In this document: in pieces, positions 41,795 through 50,109 of the stretch | How positions within the stretch are numbered: position 1 is the first letter of the stretch | Layout: every line of letters starts with the position of its first letter | Assembly: GCF_001513965.1 (NCBI RefSeq) | Contig: NZ_KQ948022.1 | Location: 194,850 to 258,849 of the forward strand | DNA from: Streptomyces cellostaticus | GTDB taxonomy: Bacteria; Actinomycetota; Actinomycetes; Streptomycetales; Streptomycetaceae | Length of the DNA stretch: 64,000 nucleotides | Direction of reading: 5' to 3' | Notes under the pieces: generated by a model | What the model was told of the DNA's origin: nothing | Database searches by the model: none | What the model saw: only the letters and a program-made list of their open reading frames with translations | Program-made: the position numbers and the translations under genes

Positions 41795-43876
41795 TCAGCC
41801 GGGCGGGACCAGCATGTATTGCCTGCCGAGCTTCGAGGCCGACGAGTCCCCGTACATCGTGAGTTCTCCGTCGGACCAGCGGACGACGAGGTCGTCCGGC
41901 CAGGAGTTGCCGCCGTAACTGCCCGCCGAGACGACTCTGGCGTGGTCGCGCCACAGGGCGTTCGGGGCAAGCACCTGGTTCTCGGCGCCGAGGCCGCTGA
42001 TACCGAGGTCCTTGTAGACGGTCAGCTCGCCGTCGGTCCAGCGGACGATCAGGTCGTTGTTGTCGGCGCCGCCGAAATCGCCGGTGGTGAGGGAGCGGGC
42101 GTGCTTCCAGACGGAGCCGGGGTTCGCGAGCTTCTGCTCCTCGTGGACCCCGGACGCGTTCACGTCCCAGTAGAGGGTGGCCTCGCCGTCGTCCCAGGTG
42201 ACGACGAGGTCGTCAGGCCACTTGTTGCCGCCGAACGCACCTGTCGCGAGCGCGGTGGCGTGCTTCCACAGGGCGTTGGGCTGCTGGAGGGTGATCTCCG
42301 GAACGTTCTGGATCGATCCCGAGTCGTAGTCGACGTCCTTGTAGAGGGAGACTTCACCGTCCACCCACAGGACCATCAGGTCGTACTGGGCACCGCCCGT
42401 GAAGTCGCCCGCGGTGATCGCCTTGGCGTTCTTCCAGGTGCTGTTGGGCCCGATGAGCCTGCGGTCCTTCTCGAACCCGAAGGTGCCGTCGCCCTCGTAC
42501 AGGGACAACTCGCCGTCGTCCCACAGGACGATCATGTCCTGGGTCCCGGTCCGGCGGACATCCGTGCCACGCCGGGCCACCGCGCGCGCGGGGCCGAAGG
42601 CGGCGGGGTCGTAGAAGGTGCCGGAGGTGATGGCTTTGGCATGCTTCCACGTGGCGCCGCCGCCGAGGGCGGACGCCTTGTCCGGCTCGTAGTCGTTGAC
42701 CGCCTGCACGTACAGGCGTTTGATGTCGGCGTCGAACTGCGAGGAGTACGAGGTGTCGGCGGTCGGGCCGCCGGTCTTGTAGCCGCCGATGACACCGAAC
42801 ACGTCACCGCGTCTGCCGTCCCATTCGGCGAGGAACGGGGAGCCGGAGGTGCCGGGCGTGTAGCCGTCGCAGTCGATCTGCAGGAAACGGTCGTTGAACT
42901 TCCGCGTGGTGGCCTTGCAGTCCCGGGGCCGCTTGGCGCCGCCGGGATAGCCGATCAGATGGGCGTCCTTCTGCGCGAAGTCGCCGGGGCCGACGAACTT
43001 GAGCCTGTTGCCGCCGCCGACGGCGGTCGCGAGCACCTGGTTCTTCTCGTTGCGCTGCACGCGCACGAAGGCGAAGTCGAGGTCGTTGCCCCTGGCCGCG
43101 CCGAGCTGGAGGTAGCGGCCGTCGAGGTAGACGCGGTTCTTCTCGGCGCGGAAGATGCCGTACGGCTTGGGGTTCGAGGTGTCGTTGTACTTCGGGACGA
43201 AACCGAAGTTCTCGAAGCGGTCGGTGTCCGAGAGGCAGTGTGCCGCGGAGATGACGAGGTTCATCGACGGCGAGTCCACGACGGATGCCGTGCAGAAGCG
43301 GTCTTCTTTGCCGCCGGCCCGCGTGACGACGAAGACGCCGATGGTGTCGAAGCCGCCGGCCACCTCATGGCTGGGCGCCCGCAGCGCGGATCCCTTGCCA
43401 TGCACGTCACCCAGCGGCGTGCCGTCCGGGTCGTCCAGGGGGCGCGCGTTGCGCAGCCGCTGGGGTGTCCAGTACGCGTCGAGCGCCTGGGCCTCCTTGA
43501 GCTCCTCGGCATCAAGGGGCGCCGGGGGGCGGGGAGTCGGGTCGATGCCCAGCGACCGGTAGTACTCCTCGTCGGGCATGCGGGAGGAGGCGGAGGGCTC
43601 CGGGCTTGCCTCGGACGTCGCGACCGGCGGCTTCGGCGGTGTGGTGGACGGGCCGGGCGTCGCACTCGACGTCGGGCTCGGAGTCGTTGCGGAAGGGCCG
43701 GCCGTGGCGGCCGAAGTCGGGCTCGGACGGGGCGAGTCGACTGGTCCGGGGGTGCTTCCCGGAGTCGCCGTCGCCGCGGGCGTGGGCGTGGGTGATGCCG
43801 GTGCGGCCACTGCGGGAGCGGCCAGAAGTCCGGAGCACAGTCCGAGCGCGGCAGCGCTCAGCAGAATGCGTCTCAT
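41795..43876 (-). CDS. Secreted trypsin-like serine protease with C-terminal WDGE-type repeats
   Basis: The 693-residue secreted protein has a signal peptide (RRILLSAAALGLCSGLLAAPAVA), a Pro/Thr/Ser linker (about 25-100) and an S1-type domain with VISAAH213C, an acidic residue in GNDLDFAFV and the nucleophile in GTS344GSP. The last 270 residues contain five repeats of about 45-50 residues, each with (T/S)WK.A...T.G.F and DL.V.W.DGE..LY, resembling FG-GAP/tachylectin-like propeller blades. Catalytic and repeat parts suggest a protease targeted to a polymer or surface. GTSGSP replaces the usual GDSGGP, as in V8/glutamyl-endopeptidase-like enzymes. It is monocistronic and convergent with pld. 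Confidence 0.88.
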   Translation of the reverse strand: MRRILLSAAALGLCSGLLAAPAVAAPASPTPTPAATATPGSTPGPVDSPRPSPTSAATAGPSATTPSPTSSATPGPSTTPPKPPVATSEASPEPSASSRMPDEEYYRSLGIDPTPRPPAPLDAEELKEAQALDAYWTPQRLRNARPLDDPDGTPLGDVHGKGSALRAPSHEVAGGFDTIGVFVVTRAGGKEDRFCTASVVDSPSMNLVISAAHCLSDTDRFENFGFVPKYNDTSNPKPYGIFRAEKNRVYLDGRYLQLGAARGNDLDFAFVRVQRNEKNQVLATAVGGGNRLKFVGPGDFAQKDAHLIGYPGGAKRPRDCKATTRKFNDRFLQIDCDGYTPGTSGSPFLAEWDGRRGDVFGVIGGYKTGGPTADTSYSSQFDADIKRLYVQAVNDYEPDKASALGGGATWKHAKAITSGTFYDPAAFGPARAVARRGTDVRRTGTQDMIVLWDDGELSLYEGDGTFGFEKDRRLIGPNSTWKNAKAITAGDFTGGAQYDLMVLWVDGEVSLYKDVDYDSGSIQNVPEITLQQPNALWKHATALATGAFGGNKWPDDLVVTWDDGEATLYWDVNASGVHEEQKLANPGSVWKHARSLTTGDFGGADNNDLIVRWTDGELTVYKDLGISGLGAENQVLAPNALWRDHARVVSAGSYGGNSWPDDLVVRWSDGELTMYGDSSASKLGRQYMLVPPG

Positions 43877-43975
43877 GGGTGCCTTGCGTCGTTACTTGTT
43901 CATACCCGAACCAAAGATGGGCAATGGTCAGGTAAAGTGCGGGTGTCACTAGATCACTTACTGGGAGCTTTTGCA

Positions 43976-44479
43976 ATGTTTCGTGCCACCCGCCCGGCGT
44001 TCGCGGGTTGTGCAGCCGTGGCCGTTCTGACCCTCGGGGTGTGGGCACCGTCCGCGGCGGCCTCACCCACGCCACCTGCGGAGTACGCGCCCTCGGCCAC
44101 ACTCTCCGTTGCCGCCGGTGCTCCCGGGCAGGAGGTTGAGGCACTGTGGCTCGACGAATGGCGGGACGAGGGCGAGAAGGCGGTGAAGGTCACCTCGCCC
44201 GCGTTCGAGGCACCCGCCACGCTGACCTTCACCGGACGCCAGTACGAGGGCAAGGTGCACCTGCGCCGGGATGCACAACCCGGCCAGGCACAGGCACGGG
44301 TGATCACCCACCGGGGCCAGGCGGTCAAGAAGACGGTGTTCTGGATCGAATCGGCGAAGCCGACGGACGAGGGGTCAAATCCCCTGGTGTGGCTGGGCGT
44401 CGGCGCGCTCGCCGCAGTCGGTGCAGGAACTGCGGGCGCATGGGCCATGCGGCGGCGCAGAAGGCTCTCGACGCGGTGA
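43976..44479 (+). CDS. Small exported protein with C-terminal membrane anchor
   Basis: The 167-residue product has a signal peptide (FAGCAAVAVLTLGVWAPSAAA), a roughly 90-residue extracytoplasmic beta-rich domain (TLSVAAGAPGQEVEALWLDEW; VKVTSPAFEAPATLTF) and a C-terminal transmembrane helix (VWLGVGALAAVGAGTAGAWAM) followed by RRRRR, the layout of a protein held in the membrane with its domain outside. No family with known function is recognised. The ATG at 43976 has GGGAG ten bases upstream. It is divergent from the protease gene, about 100 bp apart. Confidence 0.72.
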   Translation: MFRATRPAFAGCAAVAVLTLGVWAPSAAASPTPPAEYAPSATLSVAAGAPGQEVEALWLDEWRDEGEKAVKVTSPAFEAPATLTFTGRQYEGKVHLRRDAQPGQAQARVITHRGQAVKKTVFWIESAKPTDEGSNPLVWLGVGALAAVGAGTAGAWAMRRRRRLSTR

Positions 44480-44857
44480 CGCGTGGCGGCACGCTGTGGG
44501 AACGAGGGGATCGGCGTGAGGACGCGTCGCACCGGTGGCGCTGGATTTCGAGCGCTGAAGTCGCCGCCCGGGCACAGTCGTTGTGTCCTGGCCGCTGCGG
44601 CAGAGGCTCACCGGCCGGGTCACGGCCCCGAGAGTGGTCACCGGCTGCGCGGCGACAGCACCGGCCCGGCCCTCGTGCCATCGGGTCCGACAGGCCCGAC
44701 CGTGAGTGGTTGCCGGAGATACGTTGGCGCCGAACACCCGGTTCTCGTGCGGTAGTTGGACCGATGAGTCGCGTCATGTAGCCGTGAGAGTGGTTTAGTG
44801 TGCTTGTCCGTGTGAACGCACTGGTTCTGCGCCGCTTGTACGCCAGTGTGATGAGCG
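44480..44857. other. 378-bp intergenic region before the L-amino-acid oxidase gene
   Basis: No credible gene is seen on either strand. The right part contains TAGTGT (44796-44801), a possible -10 box, and a run of G/T-rich sequence that would form a leader of about 50 bases. No clear -35 box or operator was found. Confidence 0.4.
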
Positions 44858-46918
44858 ATGAATACACACGACATGGGCACTCCAGAAGTGAACACTCCGA
44901 GCACGAAGACCACGGACGCATCGTGCGAGGAGCAACTCGCCTCGGATGCTTCACTCGCCTCGCCCCCCTCGCCTCGGTCGCACGGCGTGCAGCCCTCACG
45001 GCGGGCCGTGGTCACAGCGACCGGTGCCTCGGCGCTCGCTGCCGGACTCACCGCCGCCTCCGTCGCGCCCGCGACCGCGCTGAGCCCCGCCACCGCACCC
45101 TCGACCGCGCCGGCCACGGTGCCGCCCGGCGTCGACCCCACGGCGTACACCACGGTCGCCCGCGCCATCGTCGTCTACGACGAGCACGACAAACCCCTCG
45201 TACCGGGCTACCTGAAGGCCGTCGAGCAGGGTCTGCCCGCCAGCCGTGCGAAGGCAACGAAGCGCGTCCTGATCGTCGGGGCCGGACCGGCCGGCCTGCT
45301 CGCCGCCAACCTGCTCCACCGGGCAGGCCACGATGTCGTCGTGATCGAGGCCAACGGCAACCGCGTCGGCGGCCGTATCAAGACGTTCCGCAAGGGCGGC
45401 CACGAGAACGGGGAGCAGCCCTTCGCCGACCCCGGGCAGTACGCCGAAGCCGGGGCCATGCGGCTGCCCGAGAGCCACCCCCTCCTCATGGCGCTGATCA
45501 AGAAGCTCGGCCTCGCGCTCCAGGAGTTCTACCTGGTGGATGTGGAGGTCGACGACCCGACGAAGAAGGCCAACCGCGCCTGGATCCACGTCAATGGCAT
45601 CCACATGCGCCGGGCCGACTACGAAACGAACCCTGAAAGGATCAACGACACCTTCGGTGTCACGGGCGAGAACCGCACGAAGACCGCATCCGCAATCCTC
45701 GCGCAAGCCCTCGAACCCGCGCACCGGCTCATCCGGGGCAAGGAAGGGACAGCCCTCGTCAACGGATGGGTCGAGGTCCTCGAGAGGTACGGCCACTGGT
45801 CCATGTACCGGTACCTCACCGAAGTCGCCGGACTCGACACCAGGACCATCGACCTGATCGGCACGATCCAGAACCTGACCTCACGGCTGCACCTCTCCTT
45901 CACGCACAGCTTCCTGTCCGCAGCGCTGATCGACCCCAAGACCAAGTTCTGGGAGATCAAGGGCGGCACCGCGCGCCTCGCCGACGCGCTGTACACACCG
46001 GTGAAGGCGAAGGTGAAGCTCGACAGGCGCGCCGTACGCATCGAACACCACGCCGGCAAGGTCAGGGTGCACACCGTTTCCGAGGCCTGCCAGACCGGCA
46101 AGGGCGGTGTCACGGAGGTGTTCGAGGGCGACGAGGCGATCATCACCGTCCCCTTCTCCGGTCTGCGCCACGTGACCTTCGACCCTCCGCTCACCTACGG
46201 CAAACGCCGGGCCATCACGGAACTGCACTACGACGCCGCGACCAAGGTGCTGCTGGAGTTCTCCCGGCGCTGGTGGGAGTTCACCGAGGAGCAGTGGAAG
46301 GAGGCGCTGAACTCCATCGAGGACAAGCTCTACGACAAGTACAAGTCGGGCGGGGTCCACCATGGCAAGTACCTCGGCGCGCACAAGTCCGTGAAGGACC
46401 TGGGGGTGACGATCCCCGACGAACTCAAGACGTGCTTCTCCGTCTTCCGGCCCGTCACGAGCGGCGAACCGGATGCCGCTCATATCCGTGGCGGCGGCAA
46501 CGTGAGCGACAACGCCAACCGCTTCATGTACTTCGAGCACGCACACCCTCTGCAGGGCAGCGACGGAGGCATCATGCTCGCCTCCTACAGCTGGTCCGAC
46601 GACGCCCTCAAGTGGGATGCCTTCGCCGACGACGAGCGGTATCTGCGCGCGCTGGCCGGAGTACAGGCTGTCTTCGGCCGCCGGTGCGAGGTCTTCTTCA
46701 CCAACAAGTGCAAGACCCAGTCGTGGATGCGCGACCACTACGCCTACGGTGAGGCTTCGGTTCTCTTCCCCGGCCAGCACGCAGAACTGTTCCCTGACGT
46801 CCCCACATCCGAGGGGCCGCTGCACTTTGCGGGGGACCACACGTCCATCAAGCCCGCCTGGATCGAAGGCGCACTCGAGTCCGCTGTCCGGACGGCACTG
46901 AAGGTCCATACGGGCTGA
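44858..46918 (+). CDS. Tat-exported L-amino-acid oxidase (L-glutamate oxidase-like)
   Basis: The 686-residue flavoprotein precursor has a twin-arginine signal ([25 protein letters not shown], about residues 47-71). The FAD fold [17 protein letters not shown] starts near residue 136, followed by [39 protein letters not shown], the [22 protein letters not shown] segment, [20 protein letters not shown] and the C-terminal [23 protein letters not shown]. This order and wording follow Streptomyces L-glutamate oxidase and related secreted L-amino-acid oxidases, which deaminate an amino acid to the keto acid, releasing ammonia and hydrogen peroxide. The substrate amino acid cannot be assigned from sequence. 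Some relatives are processed into subunits after export. Monocistronic; a strong hairpin follows. Confidence 0.9.
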   Translation: MNTHDMGTPEVNTPSTKTTDASCEEQLASDASLASPPSPRSHGVQPSRRAVVTATGASALAAGLTAASVAPATALSPATAPSTAPATVPPGVDPTAYTTVARAIVVYDEHDKPLVPGYLKAVEQGLPASRAKATKRVLIVGAGPAGLLAANLLHRAGHDVVVIEANGNRVGGRIKTFRKGGHENGEQPFADPGQYAEAGAMRLPESHPLLMALIKKLGLALQEFYLVDVEVDDPTKKANRAWIHVNGIHMRRADYETNPERINDTFGVTGENRTKTASAILAQALEPAHRLIRGKEGTALVNGWVEVLERYGHWSMYRYLTEVAGLDTRTIDLIGTIQNLTSRLHLSFTHSFLSAALIDPKTKFWEIKGGTARLADALYTPVKAKVKLDRRAVRIEHHAGKVRVHTVSEACQTGKGGVTEVFEGDEAIITVPFSGLRHVTFDPPLTYGKRRAITELHYDAATKVLLEFSRRWWEFTEEQWKEALNSIEDKLYDKYKSGGVHHGKYLGAHKSVKDLGVTIPDELKTCFSVFRPVTSGEPDAAHIRGGGNVSDNANRFMYFEHAHPLQGSDGGIMLASYSWSDDALKWDAFADDERYLRALAGVQAVFGRRCEVFFTNKCKTQSWMRDHYAYGEASVLFPGQHAELFPDVPTSEGPLHFAGDHTSIKPAWIEGALESAVRTALKVHTG

Positions 46919-46937
46919 CAGGGGGACGGTGAGACAC

Positions 46938-46976
46938 CCCGGTCCGGCGCCCCGCTCACCGGGACACCGGACCGGG
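46938..46976 (+). terminator. Hairpin downstream of the amino-acid oxidase gene
   Basis: CCCGGTCCGG (46938-46947) and CCGGACCGGG (46967-46976) form a perfect ten-base stem with a 19-base loop, 20 bp after the stop codon. Confidence 0.65.
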
Positions 46977-46995
46977 CTCCCCGTCCACTCAGCCG

Positions 46996-47244
46996 CTACG
47001 CTCCCGCCTCCGTCACCGGCAACGCAAGCCTGGCCGGCCGCAGCCTGGAGGCCTTCGCGGTGAGCGTCACGCGCCCCGGCCTCTTCGCCGGACGGAGGAT
47101 CGCGAGCGCCTCGCCGTGCCAGGTGTGGCGGCGCGGCTGCTGGAAACGGTCCACGTTGTGCGGGTTGCCGTCGGCGACGCCGGCGAGTTCTCCGGCGCCC
47201 TCGATCTCGAAGGTCACCCGGACCGTCGGAATGCCGAACAGACC
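46996..47244 (-). pseudogene. C-terminal remnant of a GH2-type glycosidase, in frame after the GH127 stop
   Basis: The frame reads VTFEIEGAGELAGVADGNP, then HNVDRFQQPRRHTWHGEALAILRP and GRVTLTAKASRLRPARLALPV, which is the typical end of GH2 beta-galactosidase-like enzymes (their C-terminal Ig-like domain). No N-terminal part is present nearby. The frame is continuous with the GH127 gene across its TGA stop at 47245-47247: the first codon of this segment directly follows that stop. A fusion broken by a stop, or a chance leftover after deletion of a neighbouring GH2 gene, are both possible; the second seems more likely. Confidence 0.6.
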
Positions 47245-49782
47245 TCAGGATTCCTTCGGGCGGGCCAAGGCCGTGACCTCGGTCGCGCTCAGCGTTCTGC
47301 CGTAGACCCGGAAGTCGTCTACGGCCGCCTTCAGATACGGGTCGGAGTACTGGGACCTGCCGATGTACGCGGCCCTGATGTGGTTGCCGAAGTAGCGGGG
47401 CTCCACGGTGACCGCCGTGTTCCGGCCCGCCTCCTGGCCGTCGACGTGTGGCACGGCGGTGCCGGCTCCGTAGGTCACGGCCACATGGACCCAGTGGTCC
47501 GTCGGCAGCGGGTCGGCGTTGATGCGCTGCTCCGCGCCCCCGCCTGACGCGGTGATCGCGTACCGCAGGGTTCCGGCGTCGCTCAGGGGGGTCAGGAACA
47601 TGTTGGCGCTGACCCCGGTGCCGAAGTCGAAGATCCGGCTCCAGGCGGCCGGCTGTCCGGCCAGTTTCACCCAGGTCGCCACCGAGTAGGCGGACGCACC
47701 CGCCAACAGGTCCTCTGCGAGGGCGACATGACCGTCCTCCCCGTCCAGGGCCACGGCGCCGCCCATGTGTCCCTGGGTCCAGGAGGCGCCGCCCGCGAGA
47801 GTGGCCGTGCTGCCGTTGCCGCTGGCGTCCGCAGCCGTCGTGCCGGAGGTCTCGTCGAAGGGGTACCAGGCGGCGAACTGCGGGGGAGGGGACGGGGGCT
47901 GACCGGTCAGCCAGTAGACGTTGTAGTACTGGTGGTGGACGCGGGCGATGGGCAGCAGTGTGATCGCCTTGCCGTCGGCGGTCGCGGTGAACCGCAGCGG
48001 AGCGGCCGACGTCTGCCGGAGGGTGGAGGTGTCCAGGCGGGGCATCCAGGTGCTCGCCGTGTCGCCGTACGCCCCGGCCAGCACGACCGGTCCGTGCAGT
48101 ACGGCCTTCACGTCCGGGTCGTCGGGGGTGGCCTCCATGGTCGTACGCATCGGCAGGGAGACCTCGACGCGGTCGCCACGGCGCCAGGTGCGGTCCAGGG
48201 TCAGCCAGGCGCCGGCCGCCGGACGGTTCGACAGGGTACGGCCGTTGAGCTTGACACGGGCTCCGGCGGCCCAGCCGGGGATGCGGACGAGCAGTTGGTG
48301 GGCGGCGCCGCCGGCGGTGACGGTGAGCACCGTCGAGGAGGCGTCGGGCAGGGTGGTGGTCTGCCGCCAGGTGATGTTCTTCTCCTGCCAGTTCACCTCG
48401 GACGGGATGAACAGGTTGACCAGCAGCCGCTGTTCGTCGTGCGTGTAGATCGTGTCGGCGAACTTCGCGTGCGTCTCCATGCCGGTTCCGTGGTCGCAGG
48501 AGAAGTTGTCGTAGTCGGTGGAGTAGGCGTTCGGGTCCGTGCCCATGAAGGACGGCTGCTGTTTGAAGGAGCCGGGGCCGAGGCCGGTGTAGTAGATGTC
48601 GAAGCCGTGCGCGGAGTCCGGGTCCTGCTCGCCGAGCATCTGGTTGAACAGGGTGCGCTCGTAGTAGTCGAGCAGGTCGGTGCGGTCCGGGTCCTCGAAG
48701 TGCAGCAGCCGGGTCAGCTTGAGCATGTTGTAGCTGTTGCAGTTCTCGCAGGTGCCGTTGGACAACTGGCCCGCGACGACGTCCGGTTCGTGGAAGGCCT
48801 CGCCGTTGCTGTTGCCGCCGATGACGTAGGAGTGGTGGTCGGTGACGAGCTGCCAGAAGTTCCGGGCGATCGTGCGGTAGCGGTCGGGCAGGCTCTCCTG
48901 CCACAGCCGTATCGCCCCGACCATCTTCGGGATCTGGGTGTTGGCGTGCAGTCCCGCGAGCCGGTCCTCGCCCGCTGCCAGGGGGTCGAAGACGCGGGCG
49001 TGGGTGAAGCGCTGGGCGACGTCCAGCCAGACGGCTTCGCCGGTGATCGCGTGCAGGTCGGCGAGGACGTCGTTCATGCCGCCGAACTCGGTCTCCAGGA
49101 CCCGTTGCATCTGCTCGTAACTCAGCTTGCCCGTACGGAGGTTCACCCACTCGCCCAGGTGCAGCACCACGTCGAGGGCCTGCTCGTTCCCGGCCAGCCG
49201 GTACTGGTCGACCAGCCCCGCCATGATCTTGTGCAGGGTGTAGTACGGCGCCCAGACGCCCGTCCCGGCCTCCAGCCGGTGGAAGAAGCTCTCCGGGAAG
49301 GCCGATAGATACCCCTTGCCGTATCCGGCCGACGGGGACGCGGCCTGGCAGGCGGCCAGGGCCGCGACAAGCCGGCGGCCCTTGTCGTGCAGCGCGGTGT
49401 CACCGGTGGCAGCGAACGTGAGGGCGAGGCCGGACAGGAGGTGTCCGGTGGAGTGGCCGCGCAGTTCGACGGTCGGGCCCTCCCAGCCGCCGCACGGCTG
49501 GGCGGTACTGGGCAGGCCGGCGTTGAGGCGGAAGGTGTGCAGTAACCGGTTGATGTCGACGAAGCGCAGATAGGCGGTGTTGCGGCTCTGGTTGTCCTGG
49601 AACGGGCCGGCCAGCAAGGACACCGCGGTGAGCGGGAACGGCCTTGCCCGGGTGGCCTGTTGACGAGGTGAACCGGCGGGGCGTGGCGTGGCCTGGGCTG
49701 CCGGGCCGTCCGTCACGGTCAGGGCCGCTGCGGCCGCGCCGGCCGCGGTGAGGAAGTGCCGTCTGCCGAGGGGTGGGGTCAC
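47245..49782 (-). CDS. Tat-exported GH127-type beta-L-arabinofuranosidase with LamG domain
   Basis: The 845-residue precursor has a twin-arginine signal (GRRHFLTAAGAAAAALT). The (alpha/alpha)6 catalytic domain (about 45-600, formerly DUF1680) contains AYLRFVDINRLLHTFRLNAGL, ELRGHSTGHLLSGLAL, NGTCENCNSYNMLKL and NFSCDHGTGMETHAKFADTIY, the Glu/Cys segments that hold zinc and the catalytic Cys in GH127 enzymes. A LamG/concanavalin-like domain follows (about 635-840), ending RVYGRTLSATEVTALA, possibly carbohydrate-binding. The enzyme would release L-arabinofuranose from plant glycans outside the cell. GTG at 49782 follows GGAGGAC. The promoter region holds two operator-like palindromes, one resembling a CebR box. 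A GH2 fragment follows the stop. Confidence 0.87.
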   Translation of the reverse strand: MTPPLGRRHFLTAAGAAAAALTVTDGPAAQATPRPAGSPRQQATRARPFPLTAVSLLAGPFQDNQSRNTAYLRFVDINRLLHTFRLNAGLPSTAQPCGGWEGPTVELRGHSTGHLLSGLALTFAATGDTALHDKGRRLVAALAACQAASPSAGYGKGYLSAFPESFFHRLEAGTGVWAPYYTLHKIMAGLVDQYRLAGNEQALDVVLHLGEWVNLRTGKLSYEQMQRVLETEFGGMNDVLADLHAITGEAVWLDVAQRFTHARVFDPLAAGEDRLAGLHANTQIPKMVGAIRLWQESLPDRYRTIARNFWQLVTDHHSYVIGGNSNGEAFHEPDVVAGQLSNGTCENCNSYNMLKLTRLLHFEDPDRTDLLDYYERTLFNQMLGEQDPDSAHGFDIYYTGLGPGSFKQQPSFMGTDPNAYSTDYDNFSCDHGTGMETHAKFADTIYTHDEQRLLVNLFIPSEVNWQEKNITWRQTTTLPDASSTVLTVTAGGAAHQLLVRIPGWAAGARVKLNGRTLSNRPAAGAWLTLDRTWRRGDRVEVSLPMRTTMEATPDDPDVKAVLHGPVVLAGAYGDTASTWMPRLDTSTLRQTSAAPLRFTATADGKAITLLPIARVHHQYYNVYWLTGQPPSPPPQFAAWYPFDETSGTTAADASGNGSTATLAGGASWTQGHMGGAVALDGEDGHVALAEDLLAGASAYSVATWVKLAGQPAAWSRIFDFGTGVSANMFLTPLSDAGTLRYAITASGGGAEQRINADPLPTDHWVHVAVTYGAGTAVPHVDGQEAGRNTAVTVEPRYFGNHIRAAYIGRSQYSDPYLKAAVDDFRVYGRTLSATEVTALARPKES

Positions 49783-49844
49783 GAAGTCCTCCGCATGTCG
49801 AGGGTGTGGGGCGGAGAGTCCCGTTCCCGCCCCACTGGCTGTTG

Positions 49845-49858
49845 TTCGAGATATCGAA
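49845..49858. promoter_or_regulatory. Inverted repeat TTCGA-GATA-TCGAA
   Basis: A 14-bp inverted repeat about 63 bp upstream of the GH127 start and about 20-35 bp downstream of its predicted transcription start. Position and symmetry suggest a repressor site for the glycosidase gene. Confidence 0.5.
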
Positions 49859-49886
49859 GACTGTGCGACATGCTGTGCGGGGATCT

Positions 49887-49914
49887 ACGGTAGAGGACCG
49901 ACTCCTGATGTCAA
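49887..49914 (-). promoter_or_regulatory. Promoter of the GH127 gene
   Basis: On the minus strand TTGACA (49909-49914) and TACCGT (49887-49892) are spaced by 16 bp, close to the principal sigma factor consensus. Transcription would begin near 49880, leaving a leader of about 100 bases that contains the TTCGA inverted repeat. Confidence 0.6.
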
Positions 49915-49945
49915 TGACACGGGGGGAGAGTGCGCGACCTGGTCG

Positions 49946-49959
49946 CGGGAGCGCTCCCA
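49946..49959. promoter_or_regulatory. CebR-like operator (CGGGAGCGCTCCCA)
   Basis: The 14-bp sequence matches the cellulose-utilisation repressor box TGGGAGCGCTCCCA of Streptomyces at 13 of 14 positions. It lies about 32 bp upstream of the GH127 -35 box. It suggests that the hemicellulase is part of the cello-oligosaccharide response. Confidence 0.55.
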
Positions 49960-50109
49960 TGGCACCATGGCGCGGCTCCATCAGGGATGCGGAGCGGAGC
50001 CGTTGCATCGAACGGACGGCCGAGGCGGCGAGGGCGACGTCAACCCGTCGTACGGCGCGTTCACCGACCAGGAACTCGCCATCACCATCTGAGGTCAGGG
50101 TGAGGGGAC

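Noticed and set aside
46996-47247. Programmed readthrough or selenocysteine at the GH127 stop
   Set aside because: The in-frame extension encodes a GH2-type tail that does not belong to the LamG domain before it, and no SECIS-like structure was noticed; a gene remnant is simpler.
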